Shown: one piece after another, positions 1-6,070 of the stretch
Position numbering within the stretch: position 1 is the stretch's first letter
How the letters are laid out: the number at the start of each line of letters is the position of its first letter
Origin: Bacillota bacterium
GTDB taxonomy: Bacteria > Bacillota > Clostridia > Peptostreptococcales > Anaerovoracaceae
Assembly: GCA_905372035.1 (NCBI GenBank)
Contig: CAJPNN010000068.1
Location: 1 to 6,402, forward strand
Direction of reading: 5' to 3'
DNA: 6,402 nt
Translations under genes and position numbers: made by a program
The notes under the pieces: model-generated
The model's database searches: none
Seen by the model: the letters and a program-made list of their open reading frames with translations, nothing else
Told to the model about the DNA's origin: nothing

Positions 1-814
1 CCACAACTATTCCTCTGTCGGAAACATCCAGGATCGTTCCGTCTTTTTCGTTTGTTCTGCCTTCGCAAGGTTCCGCTTCTATGATTTTCATCTTCTCATC
101 TTTATAATAAGTGTATGCTCCCGGATTCGGATTCACACCTCTTATTCGGCAATCCGTCATACATGCTCCCTCCGTAAAATCTATAAACGCTTCACTTTTT
201 GAAATCATAGGCGAGTATGTCGCATTTTCTTCTTTCTGCTTTTTTTTAGATACGTTACCCGACAAAATATCTTCCAGATTTTGCATGAGAAGCTCTGATC
301 CGAGGATCGCCAGCTTATCACTGAGTTGTCCGTAATTGTCCCTTCCTATATCTATTTTTACACTTGATATCATATCTCCGGTATCAAGCCCTTCTTCCAT
401 ATACATAAGAGTATTTCCCGTCTCTTTTTCTCCGTTCATAATAGCTCTTTGAATAGGTGCCGCTCCTCTGTACTTGGGTAAAAGGGAAGCATGTATGTTT
501 ATACACCCTCTCTCAGGCAACTCCAATATACTCTTGGGCAAAATCCTACCGTATGCCGCAACCACTATAAGGTCAGGTTTCAGTTCTTTGAGCTGATTGA
601 AAAACTCTATATTATCCTTTAACCTCTGCGGCTGTGCAATTTGTATTCCAAGTTTCAAAGCAGATTCCTTAACCGGGGTAGGAACAAGTTTATGTCCCCT
701 GCCTCTTTCTCTGTCAGGCTGTGTGACTGCAAGCACAACCGTATGCCTGCTTTCTGCAAGTGCTTCGAGCGCCGGAACCGCAAAGTCGGGGGTTCCCATA
801 TATACTATCCTCAT
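1..814 (-). CDS. fmt: Methionyl-tRNA formyltransferase Fmt, partial (3' end beyond left edge)
   Basis: Fmt transfers a formyl group from 10-formyl-tetrahydrofolate to the amino group of Met-tRNA(fMet) in the cytosol, making the initiator tRNA. The window holds the first 271 codons; E. coli Fmt has about 315 residues, so roughly 40 C-terminal residues are missing. The start motif MRIVYMGTPDFAVP is typical. The tRNA-contacting loop TQPDRERGRG is at residues 31-40. The formyltransferase core NIHASLLPKYRGAAP spans 106-120, and GLDTGDM begins at 142. N106, H108 and D144 fall at the same numbers as the E. coli catalytic triad. The C-terminal domain begins near residue 205 (KSEAFID). It has NPNPGAY (228-234) where the family usually has PWPGAY, and IDF where IDW is usual. 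The ATG overlaps the def stop by one base (TAATG), and an AGGTGG site lies in the end of def, so translation is probably coupled. Identity is very secure. Confidence 0.97.
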   Translation of the reverse strand, partial: MRIVYMGTPDFAVPALEALAESRHTVVLAVTQPDRERGRGHKLVPTPVKESALKLGIQIAQPQRLKDNIEFFNQLKELKPDLIVVAAYGRILPKSILELPERGCINIHASLLPKYRGAAPIQRAIMNGEKETGNTLMYMEEGLDTGDMISSVKIDIGRDNYGQLSDKLAILGSELLMQNLEDILSGNVSKKKQKEENATYSPMISKSEAFIDFTEGACMTDCRIRGVNPNPGAYTYYKDEKMKIIEAEPCEGRTNEKDGTILDVSDRGIVV

Positions 815-1272
815 TATCTGTCCACCTCATGAACATTTTTCGCTTTATCTATATAAAGTATCCCCGACAGATGATCGTTTTCATGGCAAAATGCTTTTGC
901 AAGCAAGCCCTCAGCTTCATAAAAAACTTCTTCTCCATATCTGTTAAGTCCTTTAATTTTAACATATTCGGGTCTTTTTACCATGCCCACCTTGTTAGGA
1001 ACGCTGAGACATCCTTCTTCCTCTTCAACTTCTCCCTTCATCTCTAAAATTTCAGGGTTTATAAGCTCATAAAGCTTATCGTCAAGCTCTACAACAAACA
1101 TACTTTTAAGAATACCCACTTGAGGAGCCGCTATCCCGATGCCGTAGTGCTCCCTCATAGTATCTATCATATCATCCAAAATTTCAATCACTTTTTCATT
1201 GATTTTTTCAACTTTTCTGCTCTTTTTTCTTAAAATGTCGTCACCCTCGGTAAATATATTTCTGAGTGCCAT
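814..1272 (-). CDS. def: Peptide deformylase Def
   Basis: This metalloenzyme removes the N-formyl group from nascent proteins at the ribosome, undoing the formylation set up by Fmt, whose gene follows directly. The protein has 152 residues, on the short side for the family (E. coli Def is about 168), because the C-terminal tail is short. All three family motifs are present: GIGIAAPQ at 44-51, EGCLS at 86-90, and HENDH at 130-134. C88, H130 and H134 are the expected metal ligands and E131 the catalytic acid/base. The residue before the HExxH motif is Cys (AFCHENDH), where many deformylases have Gln. This position does not bind metal, so activity is expected. The ATG follows a strong AGGAGGG site by 4-5 bases. 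The gene has 85 bases of non-coding DNA before it with a possible promoter, so def-fmt may be expressed both from the long cluster transcript and on its own. Confidence 0.97.
   Translation of the reverse strand: MALRNIFTEGDDILRKKSRKVEKINEKVIEILDDMIDTMREHYGIGIAAPQVGILKSMFVVELDDKLYELINPEILEMKGEVEEEEGCLSVPNKVGMVKRPEYVKIKGLNRYGEEVFYEAEGLLAKAFCHENDHLSGILYIDKAKNVHEVDR
822..827 (-). promoter_or_regulatory. Ribosome binding site of fmt inside def
   Basis: AGGTGG on the minus strand sits 7 bases before the fmt ATG and lies within the last codons of def. With the one-base TAATG overlap this suggests that ribosomes finishing def can restart on fmt. It also supports the ATG at 814 over the in-frame ATG five codons later. 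Confidence 0.7.
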
Positions 1273-1276
1273 TATT

Positions 1277-1283
1277 CCCTCCT
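1277..1283 (-). promoter_or_regulatory. Strong ribosome binding site of def
   Basis: AGGAGGG on the minus strand lies immediately before the def ATG (AGGAGG, five bases, ATG). It is the best match to the anti-Shine-Dalgarno sequence in the window and fixes the def start. Confidence 0.85.
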
Positions 1284-1294
1284 GTTATACTGTC

Positions 1295-1323
1295 ATTTTA
1301 CATCCTAAGTTTACGTTTTTTAA
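1295..1323 (-). promoter_or_regulatory. Possible internal promoter for def-fmt
   Basis: On the minus strand, TTAAAA at 1323-1318 (4 of 6 to the -35 consensus) and TAAAAT at 1300-1295 (5 of 6 to the -10 consensus) are separated by exactly 17 bases. Transcription would begin near 1288, leaving a very short leader before the ribosome binding site. The -35 is weak and the region is AT-rich, so a chance match is possible. Its position in the only sizeable gap of the cluster favours a real promoter. Confidence 0.35.
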
Positions 1324-1348
1324 TATTTAAAGTAAACATAAAAGTAAC

Positions 1349-1360
1349 TGATGTACATCA
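1349..1360. repeat. Perfect 12-bp palindrome at the priA stop
   Basis: TGATGTACATCA reads the same on both strands. It includes the TGA stop codon of priA and extends into the gap before def. It has no loop and no following T-run on either strand, so it does not look like a transcription terminator. A small dimeric regulator site or chance are the remaining readings. Confidence 0.5.
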
Positions 1361-3367
1361 CATGAAGCTGTACGGATCCACATCTATAACTATACCTGTC
1401 GAACCGTCTTTAGTATTTTTATAAATGTGGACTTTTAAATTCCTTAGCGTTTTTCCTATAAAATCTCTATATTCTTTTTTACATTTGATTAAGATCTGAT
1501 ATCTGAACTGCCCGTTTGACTTTGTAAGCATAGACTGTTTCGGTTTGAAAACTTTAATTACCCTATCATAATTTCCTATTTTTTTTAAGAATTCATCAAA
1601 AATATAACGTGCTGTATTTTTTGCTTTATCCCGGTCCTCATTTGTCACAATAACCTGTATCAACTCCGCAAACGGCGGATAATTCGTCTTTTCCCTAAGA
1701 GATATTTCCTGTTTGAAAAATTCATCATAATCACATTTTGCCGCTGCCGATATTGCAAAGCTTTTCGGGGAATACGTTTGTATCACAACATCGCCTTTAT
1801 CATTTCCTCTGCCTGCTCTTCCGGAAGCTTGTGTTATCAACTGAAAGGTTCTTTCTCTTGATCTGTAGTCGGGTACATTTAGCGACAGATCCGCCGCTAT
1901 GATCCCTACAAGTCCCACATTGTCAAAATGTAATCCCTTTGCCACAATTTGTGTTCCGACAAGCACATCTATTTTTTTTCTGTCAAAATCCTTTAAGATT
2001 TTTTCCAAGCTTCCCTTCCTGCTCACCGAATCCAAATCCAACCTCTCACATACGGCGTCAGGCATACATTCCTTGACGGCCTCTACGATCTGTTCAGTCC
2101 CTATGCCGAAATGTTTTATATATTTACTTTCACATTCAGGGCACTTGATCGGGATCTTTGACGCTCTGCCGCAATAGTGGCATAACATCTTATTATATTC
2201 CTTATGGTATGTCATGGATATACCGCACTCGGGACACCTTACAACATATCCGCAATTTCTGCATGCTACAAAAGAACTGTATCCTCTTCGATTTAAAAAC
2301 AATATTATCTGTTTTCCGTTATCTTTCGCCGAAAGCATCTTATCATATAAATTTCTGCTGAAAACGGTTTTATTCCCATCCCTCAGTTCACTTGACATGT
2401 CTACGATCTCAACATCAGGCATCGATACGTTGTTGGCTCTTTTGGTAAGCATGAGCCTTTTATATTTTCCCGTAATATAATTATGATATGTAAAAACGGA
2501 CGGTGTCGCAGTCCCTAAAACAACTGCAGCCCCCATATATTCCGCTCTTTTAATTGCAACCTCATGTGTATTATATTTAGGTGTCATATCCGACTTATAA
2601 CTGCTTTCATGCTCTTCATCAAGGATTATGGCACCGATATTTTGAAGCGGTGCAAATACGGCCGATCTTGCTCCTATAACAATTCCGGCTTCACCTTTCC
2701 TTATTTTTTCCCATTGCTCATATCTTTGACCTTTTGTTAATCTGCTGTGTATCAGCGCAATACTTTCTTCTCCGAAAACCTCAAGGAATCTTGTGACTGT
2801 CTGCGGTGTGAGAGAAATCTCGGGAACAAGTAGAATGACCGTTTTTCCATGCTCCCTACAATATTCGCAAATTCTTATGTAGACTTCCGTCTTTCCGCTT
2901 CCTGTGACCCCTTGCAAAAGAAACGTTGCAAAATGTTTCTTTTCTATAGCGCCGCTTATGATATCAACACAATTCTTTTGTTCATCATTAAGCTTTTTTC
3001 TTTCTTTTATCGGATCATAATCAGGAAAAGGACCACGTTTGCATGCAACTTTTTTTGGGGCTCTGAAACATTCGACAGCTTCTATATATCTGCAGACAAA
3101 CCTGTCTCGCATCCATTTTGCTACGCTGATCATCTCTTCGTTTAAAGAAAGCTCCCGCCTTACCGCATAAATCGACTTTATGCCCTTAACGACTTTATTA
3201 AGCCTGTCATTCACTTCCAAAACATATCCCCGTTTTTTTATGTTTCCCTTTGAAAACGGTACTTCCACACAGTCACCCACTCTTATGTCGTCAAATTCAC
3301 AAGCATATGTAAAGGGATAATCTATATAGTCATTTTTTTCATCTATAACCACTTCTATATATTTCAT
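1358..3367 (-). CDS. priA: Primosomal protein N' / replication restart helicase PriA, compact form
   Basis: PriA recognises abandoned replication forks, unwinds DNA 3' to 5' and reloads the replicative helicase. From the ATG at 3367 it has 669 residues; E. coli PriA has 732 and B. subtilis PriA about 805. The N-terminal DNA-binding domain is residues 1-100 (MKYIEVVID, YPFTY, VEVPF). Then come Walker A GVTGSGKTEVY at 153-163 (K159), DEEH at 250-253 and TATPS at 286-290. Eight zinc cysteines follow at 369, 372, 378, 381, 396, 399, 409 and 412, then GTQIVAKG at 471-478 and QASGRAGRG at 513-521. Only about 20 residues join the N-terminal domain (FRAP) to the helicase (LNDEQ), so the winged-helix domain seems absent. 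A GTG start at 3391, overlapping the asnA stop (TAGTG), would add eight residues. I prefer 3367 because family homology begins there. Neither start has a clear ribosome binding site, which suggests coupling to asnA. Confidence 0.96.
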   Translation of the reverse strand: MKYIEVVIDEKNDYIDYPFTYACEFDDIRVGDCVEVPFSKGNIKKRGYVLEVNDRLNKVVKGIKSIYAVRRELSLNEEMISVAKWMRDRFVCRYIEAVECFRAPKKVACKRGPFPDYDPIKERKKLNDEQKNCVDIISGAIEKKHFATFLLQGVTGSGKTEVYIRICEYCREHGKTVILLVPEISLTPQTVTRFLEVFGEESIALIHSRLTKGQRYEQWEKIRKGEAGIVIGARSAVFAPLQNIGAIILDEEHESSYKSDMTPKYNTHEVAIKRAEYMGAAVVLGTATPSVFTYHNYITGKYKRLMLTKRANNVSMPDVEIVDMSSELRDGNKTVFSRNLYDKMLSAKDNGKQIILFLNRRGYSSFVACRNCGYVVRCPECGISMTYHKEYNKMLCHYCGRASKIPIKCPECESKYIKHFGIGTEQIVEAVKECMPDAVCERLDLDSVSRKGSLEKILKDFDRKKIDVLVGTQIVAKGLHFDNVGLVGIIAADLSLNVPDYRSRERTFQLITQASGRAGRGNDKGDVVIQTYSPKSFAISAAAKCDYDEFFKQEISLREKTNYPPFAELIQVIVTNEDRDKAKNTARYIFDEFLKKIGNYDRVIKVFKPKQSMLTKSNGQFRYQILIKCKKEYRDFIGKTLRNLKVHIYKNTKDGSTGIVIDVDPYSFM

Positions 3368-3390
3368 GTTATTAAATCTTTTTAAAATCA

Positions 3391-4398
3391 CTAAAGTAAA
3401 ATAATATTATTGCTCATACATTTATCTATCATATCGTCCGGCCAAACTGATACCTGTACCTCTCCTATATGTGCTTTTCTGAGAAAAAACATGCACAGTC
3501 TCGACTGCCCTATACCGCCTCCTATACTGTAAGGCAGTTCATCACTCAAGATTTTTTTATGGAAGTCCAAACTCTTTCTTTCGTTTGCTCCGGCAATTTC
3601 CAGCTGCTTTTCCATAGCCTCTTTATCTACCCTTATGCCCATTGATGAAATCTCAAAGGCAATATCCAGAATGTCGTTCCAAAGGATTATATCCCCGTTA
3701 AGCTGCCAATCATCATAGTCCGGCGCTCTTCCGTCGTGTTTTTCTCCGGAAATAAGGTAATCCCCTATCTTCATTATGAATACAGCCCTTTTTTCTTTTG
3801 CAATGGCATTTTCTCTCTCCTTTGCCGTCAAATCGGGATATCTGTTCTCAAGCTCCTGTGAAGTAATGAAATATATTTCATTCGGCAACTCGGTTTTTAT
3901 ATCTCTATAAAGTCTGTTTACGTAATCCCCGAGATTTTTTATTGAATTATATATTGTTGAAACAGTCTCCTTTAAATACTCTTCCGTACGATCTTCCTTT
4001 GCTATGGATTTTTCCCAATCCCACTGATCAACATAAATCGAGTGTATGTTATCCAAGTCCTCATCTCTTCTTATAGCGTTCATATCCGTGTAAATACCGT
4101 GTCCTACAGGCACTTCGTATTTATATAGCGCCATTCTCTTCCATTTCGCAAGTGACTGCACTATCTCCACATCTTTCTCATCCATGCCTTTTAAAGTAAA
4201 CGAAACCGTTCTTTCTACACCGCTCAAATTGTCGTTCAGTCCGCTCTCGGGAGTCACAAAAAGCGGAGCTGTAACTCTGCGCAAGTTGAGTCCGTAAGCA
4301 AGCTCCTGCTGAAAAAAATCCTTTATTTTCTTGATAGCCCTCTGTGACTGCATCGTAGTAAGATGGCTGTCATATTTTTTAGGTATAATCAAACTCAT
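3391..4398 (-). CDS. asnA: Aspartate-ammonia ligase (asparagine synthetase A)
   Basis: AsnA makes L-asparagine from L-aspartate, ammonia and ATP through an aspartyl-AMP intermediate; it uses ammonia rather than glutamine. The protein has 335 residues against 330 in E. coli, so it is full length. It has the class II aminoacyl-tRNA-synthetase-like fold. Family signatures are MQSQRAIKKIKDFF near 16-29, PLFV followed by GLNDNLSGVERTVSF at 53-67, GHGIYTDMNAIRRDEDLDN at 99-117, DQWDWE at 124-129, DGRAPDYDDW at 222-231, and the nucleotide-binding motif GGGIGQSRL at 293-301 with R300. The ATG overlaps the queH stop by four bases (ATGA), and GGGAGG lies seven bases upstream. The stop is followed at once by priA. 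All key motifs look intact. Grouping with queH and priA is unusual in my experience. Confidence 0.97.
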   Translation of the reverse strand: MSLIIPKKYDSHLTTMQSQRAIKKIKDFFQQELAYGLNLRRVTAPLFVTPESGLNDNLSGVERTVSFTLKGMDEKDVEIVQSLAKWKRMALYKYEVPVGHGIYTDMNAIRRDEDLDNIHSIYVDQWDWEKSIAKEDRTEEYLKETVSTIYNSIKNLGDYVNRLYRDIKTELPNEIYFITSQELENRYPDLTAKERENAIAKEKRAVFIMKIGDYLISGEKHDGRAPDYDDWQLNGDIILWNDILDIAFEISSMGIRVDKEAMEKQLEIAGANERKSLDFHKKILSDELPYSIGGGIGQSRLCMFFLRKAHIGEVQVSVWPDDMIDKCMSNNIILL

Positions 4399-4967
4399 TT
4401 ACGTTCCTCCCATTTCGAAAATTCACACCCACAATAATTCTGTCTATATAAACCGTATTCCTTTGACAGCGATATTGATCTCTGAAATCCCGCTTTCTTT
4501 TTATAATCTTCATCATGAAACTTTACGAGACTTTTCTCCTCCAGTCGGTTACCTATATCCCTTATAACGTCTATCCTCTTATGCGGGCTTACACTGAGTG
4601 TTGTTGAAAATTCATCCGCTCCCAATTTTTCAGCAATTTCCAGTGCCTTACTCATTCTAAGCAGAAAACAAATGCGACATCTTTCGCCGCCTTCTTTTTC
4701 TCTTTCAAACCCTTTTACCTTTTCAAGAAATAAATCAGGCTCATACTTGCCTTCTATGAATTTTGTTTTTCTGTTTTCATCTCTCGACAGCACGAGTATC
4801 TGATTGTCTCTTCGCATCAAATACTCGTCTTTATCCGTTATATTAGGGTTATAAAAAAATAAAGTCACATCATAATCGTCCCGCAATTTTTCCAGCACCG
4901 CCGTGCTGCACGGTCCGCAGCATGAATGCAGCAGCATTTTCTTTTTTTTAACAATTTTTTCTTCCAT
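4395..4967 (-). CDS. queH: Epoxyqueuosine reductase QueH (DUF208 family)
   Basis: QueH carries out the last step of queuosine synthesis, reducing epoxyqueuosine to queuosine at position 34 of tRNAs with GUN anticodons (Asn, Asp, His, Tyr). It replaces the unrelated cobalamin enzyme QueG and uses a [4Fe-4S] cluster. The 190-residue protein is a normal family length. Visible motifs are HSCCGPCS at 14-21 (C16, C17, C20), FFYNPNI at 37-43, CRIC at 97-100, TTLSVSPHK at 122-130, and YRQNYCGC at 174-181 (C179, C181). The paired cysteines fit cluster and redox roles known in the family. The start lies 30 bases after the predicted transcription start but has no clear ribosome binding site. The ATG at residue 11, after a Lys-rich stretch, is an alternative that also lacks one. 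It is the first gene of the leftward cluster. No other queuosine gene lies in the window. Confidence 0.93.
   Translation of the reverse strand: MEEKIVKKKKMLLHSCCGPCSTAVLEKLRDDYDVTLFFYNPNITDKDEYLMRRDNQILVLSRDENRKTKFIEGKYEPDLFLEKVKGFEREKEGGERCRICFLLRMSKALEIAEKLGADEFSTTLSVSPHKRIDVIRDIGNRLEEKSLVKFHDEDYKKKAGFQRSISLSKEYGLYRQNYCGCEFSKWEERK
4406..4411 (-). promoter_or_regulatory. Ribosome binding site of asnA inside queH
   Basis: GGGAGG on the minus strand lies seven bases before the asnA ATG and within the last codons of queH. With the ATGA overlap it marks a translationally coupled pair. Confidence 0.75.
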
Positions 4968-5003
4968 AAATTATTATCTGCCGTTCTAAATTATATATAA
5001 AAT

Positions 5004-5032
5004 ATTATAGCATAAACACATCTGATTTTCAA
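5004..5032 (-). promoter_or_regulatory. Promoter for queH-asnA-priA-(def-fmt)
   Basis: On the minus strand, TTGAAA at 5032-5027 and a perfect TATAAT at 5009-5004 are separated by 17 bases, with TG one base before the -10 (extended -10). Transcription would start near 4997, leaving about 30 bases before queH. This is a strong housekeeping-type promoter and accounts for the head of the leftward cluster. Confidence 0.8.
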
Positions 5033-5081
5033 CTGTAAAGCATTCCTGTGTTAAGCCTCAAAGCTTTTAAATATCAACGAT

Positions 5082-5110
5082 TTGTAAACCGGCTCAACAC
5101 TTGTTATAAT
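5082..5110 (+). promoter_or_regulatory. Promoter for the radical SAM gene
   Basis: TTGTAA at 5082-5087 and a perfect TATAAT at 5105-5110 are separated by 17 bases, again with an extended TG (TGTTATAAT). Transcription would start near 5117, about 24 bases before the ATG. It is divergent from the queH promoter; the two -35 boxes are 49 bases apart. I saw no convincing operator in the 49 bases between them. Confidence 0.8.
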
Positions 5111-5131
5111 AAAATATATACATAATTTTTC

Positions 5132-5137
5132 GAGGTG
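5132..5137 (+). promoter_or_regulatory. Ribosome binding site deciding the radical SAM start
   Basis: GAGGTG, followed by AAA and ATG, aligns with the anti-Shine-Dalgarno sequence at normal spacing for the ATG at 5141. The in-frame GTG at 5135 lies inside this site, so it is unlikely to be the start. Confidence 0.75.
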
Positions 5138-5140
5138 AAA

Positions 5141-6070
5141 ATGACTACAAAATTTGATAATCAAAGTTGGTACTCTATAAGTGAATATTTAAAGGATAAA
5201 TTCGGATCCAAAGTCGTGAAGCTCGCTCTTGACGGCAATTTTACATGCCCCAACAGAGACGGCAAAAAAGGTTTCGGCGGCTGTACTTTCTGCTCCGAAT
5301 CAGGCTCGGGCGAATTTTCAAGCAACGACATGCAAAAACAGATATCTCTTTTAAAAAATAAGTGGCCCGTATCAAAATATATCGCATATTTTCAAAGCCA
5401 TACAAATACATATGCCGATGTAAATTATCTTAGAGAGCTGTATGACAAAGCTCTTTGCTCTCCCAATATCGTAGGTATTGCGATAGCTACACGCCCCGAT
5501 TGCCTGCCGGACGATGTTCTCTCGCTCCTTGACGAATATAACAAAAAGACATTTTTATGGGTAGAATTAGGTCTTCAGACTATGCACGATAAAACTGCAA
5601 AAGAGATAAACCGATGCTACGAATTATCCGAATATGACAGGGCCGTCTTTGAGTTAAAAAAAAGGAATATACGGGTAGTTACTCATCTCATTTTAGGTCT
5701 TCCCGGTGAAAATAAAGAGATGATATTCAATTCAGTAAAATATGTATGTAAAGATGATATATTCGGAATAAAGCTTCACCTTCTGAATCTCGTAAAATCA
5801 TCTCCTCTTGCTTTAAAAAATCCCGACTATGTATCTTTTAACAGTTTGGATGAATATGTAACACTGGTATGCGATCTTCTCGAAATAATCCCTGAAAATA
5901 TCACAATACACAGACTTACAGCGGATACAAAAAGATCTCTTCTCATTTCTCCTGAATGGAGCTATAAGAAGAGAACCATACTTAATTCTATCGAAAACAC
6001 TCTGAGATCAAGAGATTCTTATCAGGGTAAATTTGCTCACTTTTCCGATTTTAATCTTCCGTCGTTATAA
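5141..6070 (+). CDS. YhcC/YtqA-type radical SAM protein (TIGR01212 family)
   Basis: This is a 309-residue radical SAM enzyme of the family that includes E. coli YhcC (also about 309 residues) and B. subtilis YtqA. Its substrate is not established to my knowledge; its closest resemblance is to Elp3-like radical SAM domains. The cluster cysteines are C36, C48 and C51, a long-spaced C-x11-C-x2-C within TCPNRDGKKGFGGCTFC, as is usual for this family instead of C-x3-C-x2-C. Further family motifs are YFQSHTNTYA at 83-92, ATRPDCLPDD at 116-125, ELGLQTMHD at 142-150, ILGLPGE at 184-190, KLHLLNLVKSSPL at 211-223, and HRLTADTKRSLLISPEWS at 257-274. The start is set by the ribosome binding site at 5132. 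It has its own promoter divergent from queH and its last 34 bases overlap the convergent tdk gene. Family membership is secure; function is unknown. Confidence 0.93.
   Translation: MTTKFDNQSWYSISEYLKDKFGSKVVKLALDGNFTCPNRDGKKGFGGCTFCSESGSGEFSSNDMQKQISLLKNKWPVSKYIAYFQSHTNTYADVNYLRELYDKALCSPNIVGIAIATRPDCLPDDVLSLLDEYNKKTFLWVELGLQTMHDKTAKEINRCYELSEYDRAVFELKKRNIRVVTHLILGLPGENKEMIFNSVKYVCKDDIFGIKLHLLNLVKSSPLALKNPDYVSFNSLDEYVTLVCDLLEIIPENITIHRLTADTKRSLLISPEWSYKKRTILNSIENTLRSRDSYQGKFAHFSDFNLPSL

Noticed and set aside
111..947. Open frames on the plus strand opposite fmt and def
   Set aside because: They lack ribosome binding sites and family motifs, and are explained by the well-conserved minus-strand genes.
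1273..1357. Leader-type riboswitch or RNA gene before def
   Set aside because: The gap is only 85 bases, AT-rich, and shows no stable stem set or terminator hairpin.
1899..3145. Plus-strand open frames opposite priA
   Set aside because: Their translations show no recognisable motifs and priA motifs are continuous on the other strand.
5135..5140. GTG at 5135 as start of the radical SAM gene
   Set aside because: It falls inside the ribosome binding site GAGGTG that serves the ATG at 5141, and has no site of its own.
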